Positions 1 to 9,915 are shown, counted from the first letter of the stretch. The stretch is 61,962 nt of DNA from Candidatus Gastranaerophilales bacterium (GCA_944324255.1 CALUVM010000010.1:1-61962); one strand, 5' to 3'. The notes: generated by a model from the sequence alone, not told the origin. Numbers and translations are program-made.

Positions 1-96
1 AGCCGGAATGTTTCGCTTAAGTTTTTGCTGCGCATAATCCCATCCGCACTAAGAACCTGGATTTATATGAAGTTTTTGAGAAAGAGAGCTGTATAA
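1..96 (+). CDS. C-terminal end of an unknown protein (cut by window edge)
   Basis: An open frame enters from the left edge in frame 1 and runs 31 codons to a TAA at 94-96. The tail is basic and hydrophobic (ends KFLRKRAV). The next gene starts 10 bases later, with the AAGGAG ribosome site overlapping this stop, so the two are probably co-transcribed. A basic, aromatic tail also ends the next gene's product, a radical SAM enzyme, so this could be another of that kind or a glycosyltransferase. The fragment is too short to assign. Confidence 0.5.
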   Translation, partial: SRNVSLKFLLRIIPSALRTWIYMKFLRKRAV

Positions 97-106
97 GGAG
101 AAATAC

Positions 107-1555
107 ATGAAAGTATTATTATTAAACCCGCCATATAAAACAGAACTGGGAAAATTTTCCCGTGCTTCACGCTCACCCGCAATCACCAAAAGCGGAACAA
201 TATATAATCCCATATGGTTAGCTTATGCTTGTGCATATCTTGAAAAAAATAATCAAGAAACGATGCTGCTTGATAGTTGCGCAGACCAGATAAATTTAGA
301 AAAGACATTGGAAAGAGTAAAAGAGTACAATCCACAGCTAGTTATTCTGGATACAAGCACACCAAGTATTAAAGACGATGTAAAATGCGCAGAAGAGATA
401 AAGAAAATTCTTCCGAAAACTCATATATGTCTAGTAGGTACACATCCGTCAGTTTTAACAGATGAAGTTCTGAATATGTCAGATAGTATAGACAGCATTG
501 CAAGACACGAGTATGATGCAACAGTTGTTGATTTAGCTAAAACCTTGGAAGAGGGTCGTGAGCTATCTGGCGTAGATGGCATTTCATACAAATCAAATGG
601 AAAACATATACACAACAAAGATAGGGCTTATCTTGAGAATCTGGATGAAATACCATTTGTTTCAGAGATTTACAAAAAGCATTTGAATATAAATAATTAC
701 TTCTTTTCAGCCGCAACTCTGCCGATGGTAATGATAATGACAGGACGTGGGTGTCCGTCCAGATGCTTCTTCTGTGTTTATCCTCAAACCTTCCATGGGC
801 ATAAATATCGTCTGAGAAGTGCTGAAAACGTAGTTTCCGAGTTTGAATGGATAGTTGAGAATTTACCGGAAGTTAAATCAATAGGTATAGAAGATGATAC
901 CTTTACCGCTGACCCTGAACGGGCAAAAGAGATATGCAGAATGCTTATTAAAAAAGGAATAAACAAAAAAGTTAAATGGTGGGCAAATACAAGGGTCCGA
1001 ACTGATTTAGAGCTTATGAAACTAATGAAAAAAGCCGGCTGTAGATTAATTATTCCGGGATTTGAATCAGGCTCGCAAGAAATCTTGAACAATATCAAAA
1101 AAGGAACAAAGATTGAACAAGCAATTGAGTATATGAAGAATGCCAGAAAAGCAGGTTTGTTGGTTCACGGCTGCTTTATGGTCGGAAACAAGGGTGAAAC
1201 AAGAGAAACAATGGAGCAGACATTAAGATTTGCTATGAAACTGAATCCTGACAGCGCTCAATTTTTCCCGCTGATTCCGTATCCTGGTACAGAGGCTTTT
1301 AGCTGGGCAAAAGAAAACGGATATATAAAGACTCTGGATTACTCAAAATGGCTGCAAGAGGATGGCAATCACGAGTGTGTGCTAAACCTGCCGAATTTGT
1401 CAAGTGATGAACTGGTAGAGTTTTGCAACTATGCAAGACATAAATTTTATTTGCGTCCAAGATATCTTATCTACAAAGCTTGCCAGAGTATGACTAATTT
1501 GGACGAAATGAAAAGAAACTTCAAAGCGTTTAAGAGGTTATTGAGGTTTTTATAA
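107..1555 (+). CDS. B12-binding-domain radical SAM protein
   Basis: A 482-residue protein with the two-domain layout of cobalamin-binding radical SAM enzymes. The N-terminus (MKVLLLNPPY) and the following 140 residues match a B12-binding Rossmann domain, although I see no clear DxHxxG base-off motif. The radical SAM barrel carries the 4Fe-4S motif Cx3Cx2C at C216, C220 and C223. The glycine/glutamate strand after it (GIEDDTF) is also typical. The family does methylations, ring contractions and similar chemistry, and the substrate cannot be read from sequence. AAGGAG lies just before the ATG. It heads the polysaccharide locus and may modify a sugar or lipid there, which is inference. Its base composition is less AT-rich than the next genes. 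Confidence 0.85.
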   Translation: MKVLLLNPPYKTELGKFSRASRSPAITKSGTIYNPIWLAYACAYLEKNNQETMLLDSCADQINLEKTLERVKEYNPQLVILDTSTPSIKDDVKCAEEIKKILPKTHICLVGTHPSVLTDEVLNMSDSIDSIARHEYDATVVDLAKTLEEGRELSGVDGISYKSNGKHIHNKDRAYLENLDEIPFVSEIYKKHLNINNYFFSAATLPMVMIMTGRGCPSRCFFCVYPQTFHGHKYRLRSAENVVSEFEWIVENLPEVKSIGIEDDTFTADPERAKEICRMLIKKGINKKVKWWANTRVRTDLELMKLMKKAGCRLIIPGFESGSQEILNNIKKGTKIEQAIEYMKNARKAGLLVHGCFMVGNKGETRETMEQTLRFAMKLNPDSAQFFPLIPYPGTEAFSWAKENGYIKTLDYSKWLQEDGNHECVLNLPNLSSDELVEFCNYARHKFYLRPRYLIYKACQSMTNLDEMKRNFKAFKRLLRFL

Positions 1556-1558
1556 AAG

Positions 1559-2629
1559 ATGAAATCTAATCGTATAAAAATATTTGATATATCAAAAGCT
1601 TTGGCTATTATTATGGTTGTCTATGGTCATTGTTCAAATATGAGCAACTTTGTTTATTTGATACATGTGCCAATATTTTTTATTGTTTCCGGCTATTTTT
1701 TTAAAGAAAAATTTGCTACTAACATAAATAATCTATTCGATTTTATAAAACATAATTTTATTAAATTACTGTGTACATATTTTGCTTTTCAATTAATATT
1801 TATCTTTTTACACAATTGGTTTATTGATATAAATTTGTATAAAGCTGCAGAAACTAATATTTCCTATTCTAAAAGTATTGTTCCATATTACAATACACTT
1901 ACAGATTTTATAAAAGCTCTTCTGTTACATGTAGAACCCTTAATACAACCAATTTGGTTTTTATATGTTTTATTTTTTGTATCTGTAATTTTTGCACTGG
2001 TATCTACATTTGTATCAAAAATTATGCATAACACTGAGTTAACAAGATTGATAATTGTATTATTATTCTTATTGCTTGGATATCATTGTTATGAATATCA
2101 ATTTAATATTGCATATATCGGAACAATTTTTTCATCAATTTCTGCATATTATGTTGGCTTTTTATTTGCAAAATATGTTAAAATAGAGGATATTGATTTT
2201 TATATATTTCTCTTTTCATTTGTTTTATTGATTGGATTTGATATTTATTTACTGAAGTCAATTTCCATTGCGAATAATTTCTATTATAATCCTTTGTTAT
2301 TGTTATTGTTATTGTTATTGGGTTTTGTCTTCATTACTTATATTGCTAAAACCATTGAAAAAATAAAACCCCTCTCTGTTTTATTTAGTTATATCGGTCA
2401 AAATACAATAGTAATATTATTATTTCATCTTTGTGCATTTAAATTTGTCAATATTATAAAAATTCAGATGCTCCATTTATCTCCAGAACTTTTGTATCAA
2501 AGATATATTGGTAATGATATATTTTCAACTATCATTTATGTAATTGCAGGTGTTAGCCTGCCACTTTTAGCAAATGTTGTATATATAGAAGCAAAAAGTA
2601 TTTTGAGGTTAAAAAATGGAGCAATATAA
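1559..2629 (+). CDS. Acyltransferase-3 family membrane protein (NolL/OafA-like)
   Basis: A 356-residue polytopic membrane protein. The start (RIKIFDISKALAIIMVVYGH) contains the conserved D...K/R...I..V...H pattern of acyltransferase-3 proteins, in which the histidine at the end of the first helix is catalytic. About ten hydrophobic segments follow, as expected for the family (usually 330-400 residues). These enzymes O-acetylate sugars of surface polysaccharides or lipid-linked precursors at the inner membrane. The gene starts 3 bases after the radical SAM stop and overlaps the next gene by 14 bases, so it is translationally coupled. A poly-leucine stretch in a late helix is encoded by a TTGTTA hexamer repeat (2294-2320). 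Specific donor and acceptor are unknown. Confidence 0.8.
   Translation: MKSNRIKIFDISKALAIIMVVYGHCSNMSNFVYLIHVPIFFIVSGYFFKEKFATNINNLFDFIKHNFIKLLCTYFAFQLIFIFLHNWFIDINLYKAAETNISYSKSIVPYYNTLTDFIKALLLHVEPLIQPIWFLYVLFFVSVIFALVSTFVSKIMHNTELTRLIIVLLFLLLGYHCYEYQFNIAYIGTIFSSISAYYVGFLFAKYVKIEDIDFYIFLFSFVLLIGFDIYLLKSISIANNFYYNPLLLLLLLLLGFVFITYIAKTIEKIKPLSVLFSYIGQNTIVILLFHLCAFKFVNIIKIQMLHLSPELLYQRYIGNDIFSTIIYVIAGVSLPLLANVVYIEAKSILRLKNGAI
2294..2320 (+). repeat. In-gene TTGTTA hexanucleotide repeat
   Basis: Four and a half copies of TTGTTA encode nine consecutive leucines in a transmembrane helix of the acyltransferase. Slippage would add or remove two leucines without shifting frame. Confidence 0.8.
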
Positions 2630-3683
2630 AATTTTTATAGAAGACGGATTAAGTACAATAAGAAAAACAGGAGTAGGGCATTATACCGAAATGCTCAAAG
2701 ATTGTTTAAAACAGATGGAAATTAATGTAAATCTTATCAATAAAAATTATATTGTTAAGATACCGCAAATTAAATTGAGACGTTTTTTCTATACATTATG
2801 GTTGAATACTATTTTTCTTTTACAATTAATACTTATTAAAGGTAGGAAAAAAGTTATTTTTACAAATACAAATACTCCCGTATTTAAAATTAAAAATGTT
2901 GAATACCTATCAGTTGTTCATGATTTGAGACCATTTAAAATTCCTAAACAATCATCGTCAAAATTTGTTAATTATTATGAGAAAAGAAAAGTTTTTAAAG
3001 CAATGAAGCGAGCTCATAAAATCATTACCGTATCTGAAACCGTAAAAAATGAGGTTGCAAAATATTTCTCTTATCCACGAGATAAAATCAATGTTATATA
3101 CAATTCTATAGGAACACATTTTTATCACTTTAATGATAATTTGAATTTTTTACAAAAATATAACATAGAGAAAGAAAAGTATATCTTAACAGTTTCAACA
3201 AGACAGAAATGGAAACATATGCCTTTAATTATTAATGCTTTTAAAAATATTTCAGATGAATACCCTGATTTTAAATTAGTACTCGTTGGTAAGGCTGGCA
3301 ATGACAATGACTATATAGAACACAAAAATATTATTTTTACCGGTTATATTGCAGATGAGGAAGTTGCTGTTTTATATAGACATGCGTACTGCTATATCAG
3401 TGCAAGTGAAGATGAAGGATTTGGAATTCCTCTAATTGAAGCACAATATTCTGGGGTTCCCGTTATTTGTTCAGATATTCCCATATATAGAGAAGTTTGT
3501 AATAATTCGGCTATGCTATCAGCTTTGGATCTAAAAACTTTCCAAGATAACATCAAATATATAATTAATAATGCGGAAGTCAGGAATAAATTAATTAAAA
3601 CAGGTTATAAAAATGTTAAACGTTTTTCAAAAGATGTAATAAAAAAACAAATTGCAAAAACTCTTGATTGTAGTACTTATTAA
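2616..3683 (+). CDS. Glycosyltransferase family 4 (GT-B fold)
   Basis: A 355-residue glycosyltransferase. The N-terminal half has the acceptor-domain pattern, with GVGHY after the first strand and SVVHDLRPF near residue 90. The C-terminal half has the family 4 donor-binding signature: SEDEGFGIPLIEA gives the E-x7-E motif, followed by GVPVICSDIPIYREV. Length is normal for GT4. These retaining enzymes transfer a sugar from a nucleotide-activated donor onto a lipid-linked oligosaccharide on the cytoplasmic side. Donor specificity cannot be read. It overlaps the acyltransferase by 14 bases, and the next open frame begins on its stop codon. It shares the very AT-rich composition of its neighbours. 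Confidence 0.85.
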   Translation: MEQYKIFIEDGLSTIRKTGVGHYTEMLKDCLKQMEINVNLINKNYIVKIPQIKLRRFFYTLWLNTIFLLQLILIKGRKKVIFTNTNTPVFKIKNVEYLSVVHDLRPFKIPKQSSSKFVNYYEKRKVFKAMKRAHKIITVSETVKNEVAKYFSYPRDKINVIYNSIGTHFYHFNDNLNFLQKYNIEKEKYILTVSTRQKWKHMPLIINAFKNISDEYPDFKLVLVGKAGNDNDYIEHKNIIFTGYIADEEVAVLYRHAYCYISASEDEGFGIPLIEAQYSGVPVICSDIPIYREVCNNSAMLSALDLKTFQDNIKYIINNAEVRNKLIKTGYKNVKRFSKDVIKKQIAKTLDCSTY

Positions 3684-3727
3684 TGACTTTGAAATATGTT
3701 GGTAGAGAAATGGTAAAAGAAAAATTA

Positions 3728-4960
3728 ATGAAAATAATAATAGTTGATTCATTGTTTACTTCCTTTGGGGGAGGTCAAAAAATTGCATATGCTACGTATA
3801 GAATTTTAAGAGAAAATGGTCATGAAGTATTTTATTGGGCAATGATAAAGGAACCTTATTTTATATCTGGATATGAATGTTCAAAATATTTTACCCCATA
3901 TTATTCTGGCATAAAAGATTATCTTAAGAATCCGATAAAATATTATATTAATTATAGGGCTGTTAATGATTTACAAAAATTTGTTAATATAATTAAACCT
4001 GATGTAATTCATTTTCACAGCTTTTGGGGATTGTCATCAGCAATTTTTAATGTAAAAACTAATGCTTACAAAATTTTAACAATGCATGACGCAAGATGTT
4101 GTCCTGCAACAACTTTTATGTATAAAAATAGTTGTTTTTGCAAAAAACAATATTGTAAAAATGGCAATTTTTTACCTTGCATAATTAATAAATGCGTGGA
4201 GAATAGTCTAGAAGCAAGTATAAGAAGAGCTGTTGTTGCATCAATTGATGTAAAAAATTTTAAAAATGTTGATTACTTTATTACACCATCAAATGCTTTG
4301 AAAGATTATGTAATAAAATCAAATGTTGGAATAAATTCTTCTAATGTAACAACTATTCCGAATTTCTTACCAGATAATACATTCAATACAATTCCAAATT
4401 ATAGAAATAGAGGCTATTTTCTGTATCTGGGCAGATTGTCACCAGAAAAAGGTGTTCAGTATTTACTGGAAGCACTGAAAGACCTGCCTAAAGATATCAA
4501 GCTTCATATTGTAGGAACAGGTTCCGAAGAAGAGAGTTTAAAAAATTACGCAAATGAGCATAATTTAGATAATGTAGAGTTTTTAGGGTTCAAAACAGGA
4601 GAAGAATTAAAAGAAGAGTATCAACGCTGCATAGCAGTTATAGTTCCTTCTAACTGGTTTGAAATTTTCGGGCTGGTTAATATTGAAGCATTTATAAATG
4701 GTAAACCCGTTATTGCAAGTAATATCGGTGGTATTCCGGAGATTGTTGAACACAATGTAAGCGGTTTATTGTTCGAACCGGGTAATGTTGAACAGTTAAA
4801 AGAATGTATATTGAAATACCGGAATAATCCACAGCTTGTGGTAGAACACGGCAAAAACGGATATCAGAAGGCTATAACACAGTATACGGAAGATAGGTAT
4901 TACAAAGCATTAATGAAAGTATATGAGGATGTTATTAACACCTCTATTAATACATATTAG
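3728..4960 (+). CDS. Glycosyltransferase family 4 with internal cysteine cluster
   Basis: A GT4 transferase of about 410 residues. MKIIIVDSLF is a typical first strand, so I place the start at 3728. In-frame ATGs at 3683 (overlapping the upstream TAA) and 3710 would add 15 or 6 residues, and none has a strong ribosome site. The acceptor domain has FHSFWGLSSA and a cluster of about eight cysteines after MHDARCC, a zinc-binding-like insertion seen in some GT4 enzymes of surface-glycan loci. The donor domain has LSPEKGVQYL and EIFGLVNIEAFINGKPVIAS, which contains E-x7-E. It presumably adds one sugar to the repeat unit made by this locus. Confidence 0.83.
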   Translation: MKIIIVDSLFTSFGGGQKIAYATYRILRENGHEVFYWAMIKEPYFISGYECSKYFTPYYSGIKDYLKNPIKYYINYRAVNDLQKFVNIIKPDVIHFHSFWGLSSAIFNVKTNAYKILTMHDARCCPATTFMYKNSCFCKKQYCKNGNFLPCIINKCVENSLEASIRRAVVASIDVKNFKNVDYFITPSNALKDYVIKSNVGINSSNVTTIPNFLPDNTFNTIPNYRNRGYFLYLGRLSPEKGVQYLLEALKDLPKDIKLHIVGTGSEEESLKNYANEHNLDNVEFLGFKTGEELKEEYQRCIAVIVPSNWFEIFGLVNIEAFINGKPVIASNIGGIPEIVEHNVSGLLFEPGNVEQLKECILKYRNNPQLVVEHGKNGYQKAITQYTEDRYYKALMKVYEDVINTSINTY

Positions 4961-4976
4961 AAATAAAGAGGATGTA

Positions 4977-6440
4977 ATGAAATTTAATTATATATTGTAT
5001 ATCCCGTTAATATTATTATTTTTCCCTGCATTTGCTTTTTATATGCCCGGTTTGAATGGTGTATATTTAGTATTTTTTATTTTTACCTACATGACTCTTA
5101 TATTATTAATAATAAAAGAAAATAAAAATATTATATTTAAAATAGTAGATATTATAAAAAAAACTCCTTTACATATCTTTATAACATTATTAGGTCTAAT
5201 GGTTATAAATTCTTTATATTTATCATTTATAGGCATTACAACTTTAAGTTTAACAATCCGGTCTACTATACTACAAATATTCATGTATATTCTACCAACT
5301 TTTATAATTTTTTTATATCTTATAGACTCATATATAAATTACAAAACAGTAATAAAGTTTTTTTATACAGCCTTTTGGGTATATCTGATTTTAGGAATTT
5401 TATCGTATTTAGGGATGTTATTTAAAATTGAATTTATTAACTGCGTATTTGATTTTTTATCTAATGCAAGAAAGATTAATTTTGAAAAAACATTAAAATA
5501 TAGTTTAATGATTACATCGAATTATACAAGTTTTGGTCTCCCAAGATTAGACTGTCTTGCAGTTGAACCAAGTGCCCATGCTTGTTTTATTTATTTATAC
5601 CTGCCATTAATTTATAAATTAACTAATTTAAAAATTAGAATGTATAATTCCTTAAAAATGGAAATCGTCATTAAAAAAACAATGATTGCTCTAGTGTGGA
5701 TTAATATAATTTTAACTCAATCACCTATCTATTTGATCTTGTCACTAATAATAACTCTGCTTACTTTTATAAAGCAAATTTTTAAATATATCAAAAAATA
5801 TTTTGTTATTATAATTCTAATTATATTCCTACTTATTGCACTTTTTATACATGTCTTATCAAATATAACTCTTTCTAATACATATTTATCTCGAATTGCT
5901 AATACTTTTGTATCAATAGGCTCTATTGATACATTTATATATTTAGAACCCTCTCTTGCAACACGAATTATAAGTTTTTATAATCAATTTTTGCTATTTT
6001 TAAAATATCCTTTTACTGGAGTTGGACTTGGAAATGTTGGTTATAAAATGATAGAACAGTATATTAATTCTCCACTACCTTTGACAGGTGAAATGATTAC
6101 TAAATTACAACTTGCTTTAACCGGAAAATCAAAATTATTAATAAATCAAGGATTAATATATTATTTTCTTGCAGAAAATGGTATTGTACTAGGTGGAATG
6201 TTTTTATATTTTCACTTCAAATTATATAAAACAATGCAAATTTTAACAAAATATGTAAGCAATGATTCTTTATTAAGTATTACTATAGAAGGATTAAAAA
6301 AATGTTGGATTGGCATTACAATATGGCTTTTCTATGAATCATCACTCTTAAGACTTGACTATTTATTTTTATATATTCTAATTATATCTCTTATTTACAG
6401 GATAAAAACACAATATAAAAAATGTTTGGAGGAAAAATGA
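4977..6440 (+). CDS. O-antigen/capsule polymerase-like membrane protein (Wzy/ligase type)
   Basis: About 487 residues with 11-13 hydrophobic helices and a large loop in the second half. YPFTGVGLGN in that late loop resembles the PF.G.G.GN pattern common in O-antigen ligases and polymerases. Together with the flippase and glycosyltransferases this points to a Wzy-type enzyme joining lipid-linked repeat units at the periplasmic face. Wzy proteins are poorly conserved, so a WaaL-type ligase is possible. I chose ATG 4977 because AAAGAGG precedes it. A longer frame from 4923 would overlap the previous gene by 38 bases and has a non-hydrophobic extension. The stop overlaps the next start as ATGA. 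Confidence 0.72.
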   Translation: MKFNYILYIPLILLFFPAFAFYMPGLNGVYLVFFIFTYMTLILLIIKENKNIIFKIVDIIKKTPLHIFITLLGLMVINSLYLSFIGITTLSLTIRSTILQIFMYILPTFIIFLYLIDSYINYKTVIKFFYTAFWVYLILGILSYLGMLFKIEFINCVFDFLSNARKINFEKTLKYSLMITSNYTSFGLPRLDCLAVEPSAHACFIYLYLPLIYKLTNLKIRMYNSLKMEIVIKKTMIALVWINIILTQSPIYLILSLIITLLTFIKQIFKYIKKYFVIIILIIFLLIALFIHVLSNITLSNTYLSRIANTFVSIGSIDTFIYLEPSLATRIISFYNQFLLFLKYPFTGVGLGNVGYKMIEQYINSPLPLTGEMITKLQLALTGKSKLLINQGLIYYFLAENGIVLGGMFLYFHFKLYKTMQILTKYVSNDSLLSITIEGLKKCWIGITIWLFYESSLLRLDYLFLYILIISLIYRIKTQYKKCLEEK

Positions 6441-7579
6441 AAAAAATAATTTTTACAAATGATTTTCTTAGTCATTCTAAAAAAGATAAAATTTTATGGA
6501 TATTTAAAACATTTTTACCAATGATAAAAGCCTCTACTACAGATGACGTAGTAATCGCTATGGATTTAACAGACAAAAATAATAATCTTTTTTCTCAAAA
6601 AAAATTTTTTGAATATGCAGGAACCTCTAAAATTAAGACAAGCTATCAATTGTATAAACCGGAAGAATTTAATGAAAAACAAATTAGATATTTAAAACAA
6701 TTTTTTAATGAAGATACTATTGTCATTGGATTTGAATTGTATGGAACCATGGTAGATTTACTAACTTCTTTAAATACAAAGGTTATTGATATAGCTATTC
6801 ATCCGTACAAACTGTTTGATGATCTTGCATTTGGATTTAGTTCAAATGATAAATGTATTTATAACAATTTGTTAAAATATAAAATTTCACAAAATCAATT
6901 TTATTATTTTGCTAACTATTGGAAAGTTTTTATGGAATACAATGGTTTAGTTAATGACAATGATTTAGCAGATAACTCCGTACTATTTGTTGGGCAAACT
7001 CTAATTGATAAATCCGTTGAAAAGGATGGTAAATTTTTAAATGTTATTGATTTTGAAGAAAAACTTAAAGAACTATCACAAAACTATTCTAAAATTTATT
7101 ATTTACCACATCCATATTTAGGTAAAAAAAGAAAATTGATTTATGACTGGGTAAAAAATTCTCCATATATTGAACTTTTAACAAATCGTTCCACTTATGG
7201 TTTGCTAGCATCGGATAAAATAAAAAAAGTTGTAGGAATCTCTACTTCTGTACTTTATGAAGCACAATATTTTGACAAAGAAATAGAATATTTGTATAAA
7301 CCTTTATTTAATGTTGATGTACCATTTGAAGAACATTCATATATAAGCATTTTTGAAGATTATTGGAATCCAAAATTCTGGGCAGATATTTTAGCACCTG
7401 TTTGTGATGTCAAGAATAATGTTCCAGATATAAACTATTTTAAAGGTTCTTCTAACAAACTAAGGAATATTGACAATGCTTATTGGGGATATGCAGAATT
7501 AGATCCAATAAAGAGAATCCCTAATTTTGAACAATCATTAAGAAGATCCTATTTAAAATATATAGCACCATTATTTTAA
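6437..7579 (+). CDS. Putative GT-B glycosyltransferase with HP motif
   Basis: About 380 residues with no clear family match by eye. The second half has YYLPHPYLG and, about 50 residues later, VVGISTSVLYEA. A buried strand ending in His-Pro followed by a Ser/Thr pair is the arrangement in bacterial CMP-sugar-using GT-B families (sialyl- and polysialyltransferases) and in related capsule transferases. That similarity is suggestive only. GGAGG at 6428-6432 selects ATG 6437 over the upstream ATG 6422. The ATG overlaps the polymerase stop, so it belongs to the same operon. I see no sialic-acid synthesis genes in this window, so another sugar may be used. Confidence 0.5.
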   Translation: MKKIIFTNDFLSHSKKDKILWIFKTFLPMIKASTTDDVVIAMDLTDKNNNLFSQKKFFEYAGTSKIKTSYQLYKPEEFNEKQIRYLKQFFNEDTIVIGFELYGTMVDLLTSLNTKVIDIAIHPYKLFDDLAFGFSSNDKCIYNNLLKYKISQNQFYYFANYWKVFMEYNGLVNDNDLADNSVLFVGQTLIDKSVEKDGKFLNVIDFEEKLKELSQNYSKIYYLPHPYLGKKRKLIYDWVKNSPYIELLTNRSTYGLLASDKIKKVVGISTSVLYEAQYFDKEIEYLYKPLFNVDVPFEEHSYISIFEDYWNPKFWADILAPVCDVKNNVPDINYFKGSSNKLRNIDNAYWGYAELDPIKRIPNFEQSLRRSYLKYIAPLF

Positions 7580-7590
7580 CAAAATTGGAC

Positions 7591-8868
7591 ATGAAAATAA
7601 TAAAAAAAAATATAAAATCAATATCATACGAGAAGAAAAAAATATTTGAAAATTTCACCGCTATGGGAATTATTCAAATTCTTAATTATGTTTTACCGTT
7701 TATTACATTGCCATATCTTGCAAGAGTTCTTGATGTTGAGAAATTCGGATTAATATTCTTTGCTCAAGCAACCATAGACTATTTTTCAAGATTTGTTGAT
7801 TTCGGTTTCAATCAATCTGCTGTTAGAGAACTGGCAATTCAAAGAGATAATATTGAAAAACGAAATGAGATTTATAATTCGGTTTTAGCAGCAAAAACCG
7901 GTTTAATGATAATAGCTTTTATCTTTTTATCCGTTATTATCTTTTCTTTGAGCAAATTCCGTGCAAACTGGTTAATTTTTTATTTCACTTTTTTATTTAT
8001 ACCGGGAAATATTCTGCTTTCACCTTGGTTTTATCAGGGAATGGAAAGAATGAAATATATTACCATATATAATATAATCACAAGAAGCATCTCTCTGATT
8101 TGTATTTTTTTATTCATAAAACAATCTAATGATTATATCTGGGTACCATTATTTAATTCATTAGGAATATTGCTGGCAGGTATTATCAGTTTTGGCATTA
8201 TCATTCGAAAATTCAATATAAAACTTTGTATTCCGGAGGTTAAACAAATATATTCAAAGTTAAAAGAAAGCAGCGAATATTTCTTAAGCAGTATCTCAAT
8301 TGCATTATACCAGAGTACAAATACTTTTTTTCTGGGGTTATGCGTTTCTACAAATATGGTAGCTTATTATGTTTCGGCTCAAAAAATATATCTGGCGATT
8401 TATTTTATGTATTACCCGTTCTATAATGCCTTCTTCCCTTATATGTCAAAGAATAAAGACATTAATTTTTTTAAAAAAGTCTTCAAGGTTCTCTTATGCT
8501 TTAGCATATTTTTGCTTGTATTTCTGTTATTATTTGCAAAACCTATTGTCAGAATATTTTATGGAGAACAATTGATTGAAAGTTATCATATTTTACAAAT
8601 ATTTGCAATTATTATTCCTTTCCATATATTAGCTGATATAATGTCCTTTCCGCTCTTAGGAGCTTTTGGATATACAAAAGAAACAAATCAATGCTGGATT
8701 TATGCAGGATTATTTCATCTGTTCGGAATCATTGGTCTTTATATATTCAACTATTTAAATATATATTCTGTTTCGGTTTTATTTATGATTACATATATTT
8801 TAATGTTCTTGCACAGAGTATATTATGTAAAGAAATACAACTTATTTAATAAAAAAACGTTCAGTTAA
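7591..8868 (+). CDS. Polysaccharide flippase, Wzx type (MOP superfamily)
   Basis: About 425 residues with roughly 12 transmembrane helices. The N-terminal region matches the polysaccharide transporter family closely: LPFITLPYLARVLDVEKFG, then a stretch resembling VDFGFNQSAVRELA. These proteins flip undecaprenyl-linked repeat units across the inner membrane for Wzy polymerisation. A TTG two codons earlier (7585) is the alternative start. The gene is the last of the + strand locus and meets galE end to end: the two stop codons share the TTAA at 8865-8868. Composition is less AT-extreme than the preceding genes. Confidence 0.87.
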   Translation: MKIIKKNIKSISYEKKKIFENFTAMGIIQILNYVLPFITLPYLARVLDVEKFGLIFFAQATIDYFSRFVDFGFNQSAVRELAIQRDNIEKRNEIYNSVLAAKTGLMIIAFIFLSVIIFSLSKFRANWLIFYFTFLFIPGNILLSPWFYQGMERMKYITIYNIITRSISLICIFLFIKQSNDYIWVPLFNSLGILLAGIISFGIIIRKFNIKLCIPEVKQIYSKLKESSEYFLSSISIALYQSTNTFFLGLCVSTNMVAYYVSAQKIYLAIYFMYYPFYNAFFPYMSKNKDINFFKKVFKVLLCFSIFLLVFLLLFAKPIVRIFYGEQLIESYHILQIFAIIIPFHILADIMSFPLLGAFGYTKETNQCWIYAGLFHLFGIIGLYIFNYLNIYSVSVLFMITYILMFLHRVYYVKKYNLFNKKTFS

Positions 8869-9875
8869 ACATCTAAAAAGCTTTTATAGGTTTTCTTCTC
8901 CCAATCATAAGCAGTTTGGATGCTTTGGGTCAAATCACGTTTGGGCTGCCAGTGTAATATCCGGCGGGCTTTTGTGTTATCCGCTACAAGAACCGCCGGA
9001 TCGCCATCTCTTCTCGGGCAAGTTCTTAAATCTATTTTCTTTCCCGTCACAATTTCGCAGGTTCTAAACACATCCTTAACACTATTCCCGTCATTTGTTC
9101 CTAAATTAAAGAAATTAGTTTCGCCGCCTTTATTCAAATACTCAAGTGCCAGAATATGCGCATCTGCCAAATCTTCCACGTTTATATAATCTCTTACGCA
9201 GGTTCCGTCTTTTGTATTATAATCCGTGCCATACATTTCAAAGGTTTTCCCGCCCACAAAAGTTGATTTCAAAATATTCGGTATCAAATGGGTTTCCGGC
9301 TCATGCCACTCCCCGACTCTTCCTTCACTGTCTGCTCCTGCCACATTGAAATACCGGAGTCTTACAGAACGCAAATCATACGCTTTATCATAGTCATCCA
9401 TAATCTTTTCTATGGTTAACTTCGTTTGTCCGTAAGGATTAATCGGGTTTTGCGGATGATTCTCATCAATTGGCGTGTATCTGGGTTCTCCATATGTAGC
9501 AGCAGTTGACGAGAAAACAATCTTTTTAACCCCGTTTTCAAGCATTGATTTTAAAAGATTAACCGTTCCGCAAACATTATTTATATAGTATTTTTGAGGA
9601 TTCTTTACACTCTCTGCGACCTGTGAAAATGCCGCAAAATGAATAACCGCATCTATATCAAAGCTTTTGAAAACCTCGTTTAAAGATGTATACTCAAGCA
9701 AATCGCCCTCATACAAGCTTACATCCCCGTATTGCATAAGGGTTTCTGCCGTGGTTTTATGTCCGGTTGAAAAATTATCGAAAATTACAACTTTATATCC
9801 CTGTTTGATTAATGCCAGAACGCAATGACTTCCAATATATCCTGCGCCCCCTGTTACAAGAATTTGTTTTGACAT
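8865..9875 (-). CDS. galE: UDP-glucose 4-epimerase
   Basis: A 336-residue short-chain dehydrogenase/reductase of the extended type. It begins with the NAD-binding motif GGAGYIGSH, has the catalytic S...Y-x3-K as SSTAATYG then YGQTK, and ends with the RDYI-VEDLADAH and GDPA-L segments typical of GalE. It interconverts UDP-glucose and UDP-galactose (or the GlcNAc/GalNAc forms) and would supply sugar donors to the adjacent polysaccharide genes. I start it at 9875 because GAAAGG (9881-9886) precedes MSKQILVTGG. A longer frame to 9947 would overlap the recombinase gene and adds a non-family N-terminus. It is less AT-rich than the genes it faces. Confidence 0.93.
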   Translation of the reverse strand: MSKQILVTGGAGYIGSHCVLALIKQGYKVVIFDNFSTGHKTTAETLMQYGDVSLYEGDLLEYTSLNEVFKSFDIDAVIHFAAFSQVAESVKNPQKYYINNVCGTVNLLKSMLENGVKKIVFSSTAATYGEPRYTPIDENHPQNPINPYGQTKLTIEKIMDDYDKAYDLRSVRLRYFNVAGADSEGRVGEWHEPETHLIPNILKSTFVGGKTFEMYGTDYNTKDGTCVRDYINVEDLADAHILALEYLNKGGETNFFNLGTNDGNSVKDVFRTCEIVTGKKIDLRTCPRRDGDPAVLVADNTKARRILHWQPKRDLTQSIQTAYDWEKKTYKSFLDV

Positions 9876-9915
9876 AATGACCTTTCTTTTATTAAAAAAC
9901 ATAATATCACAAACA

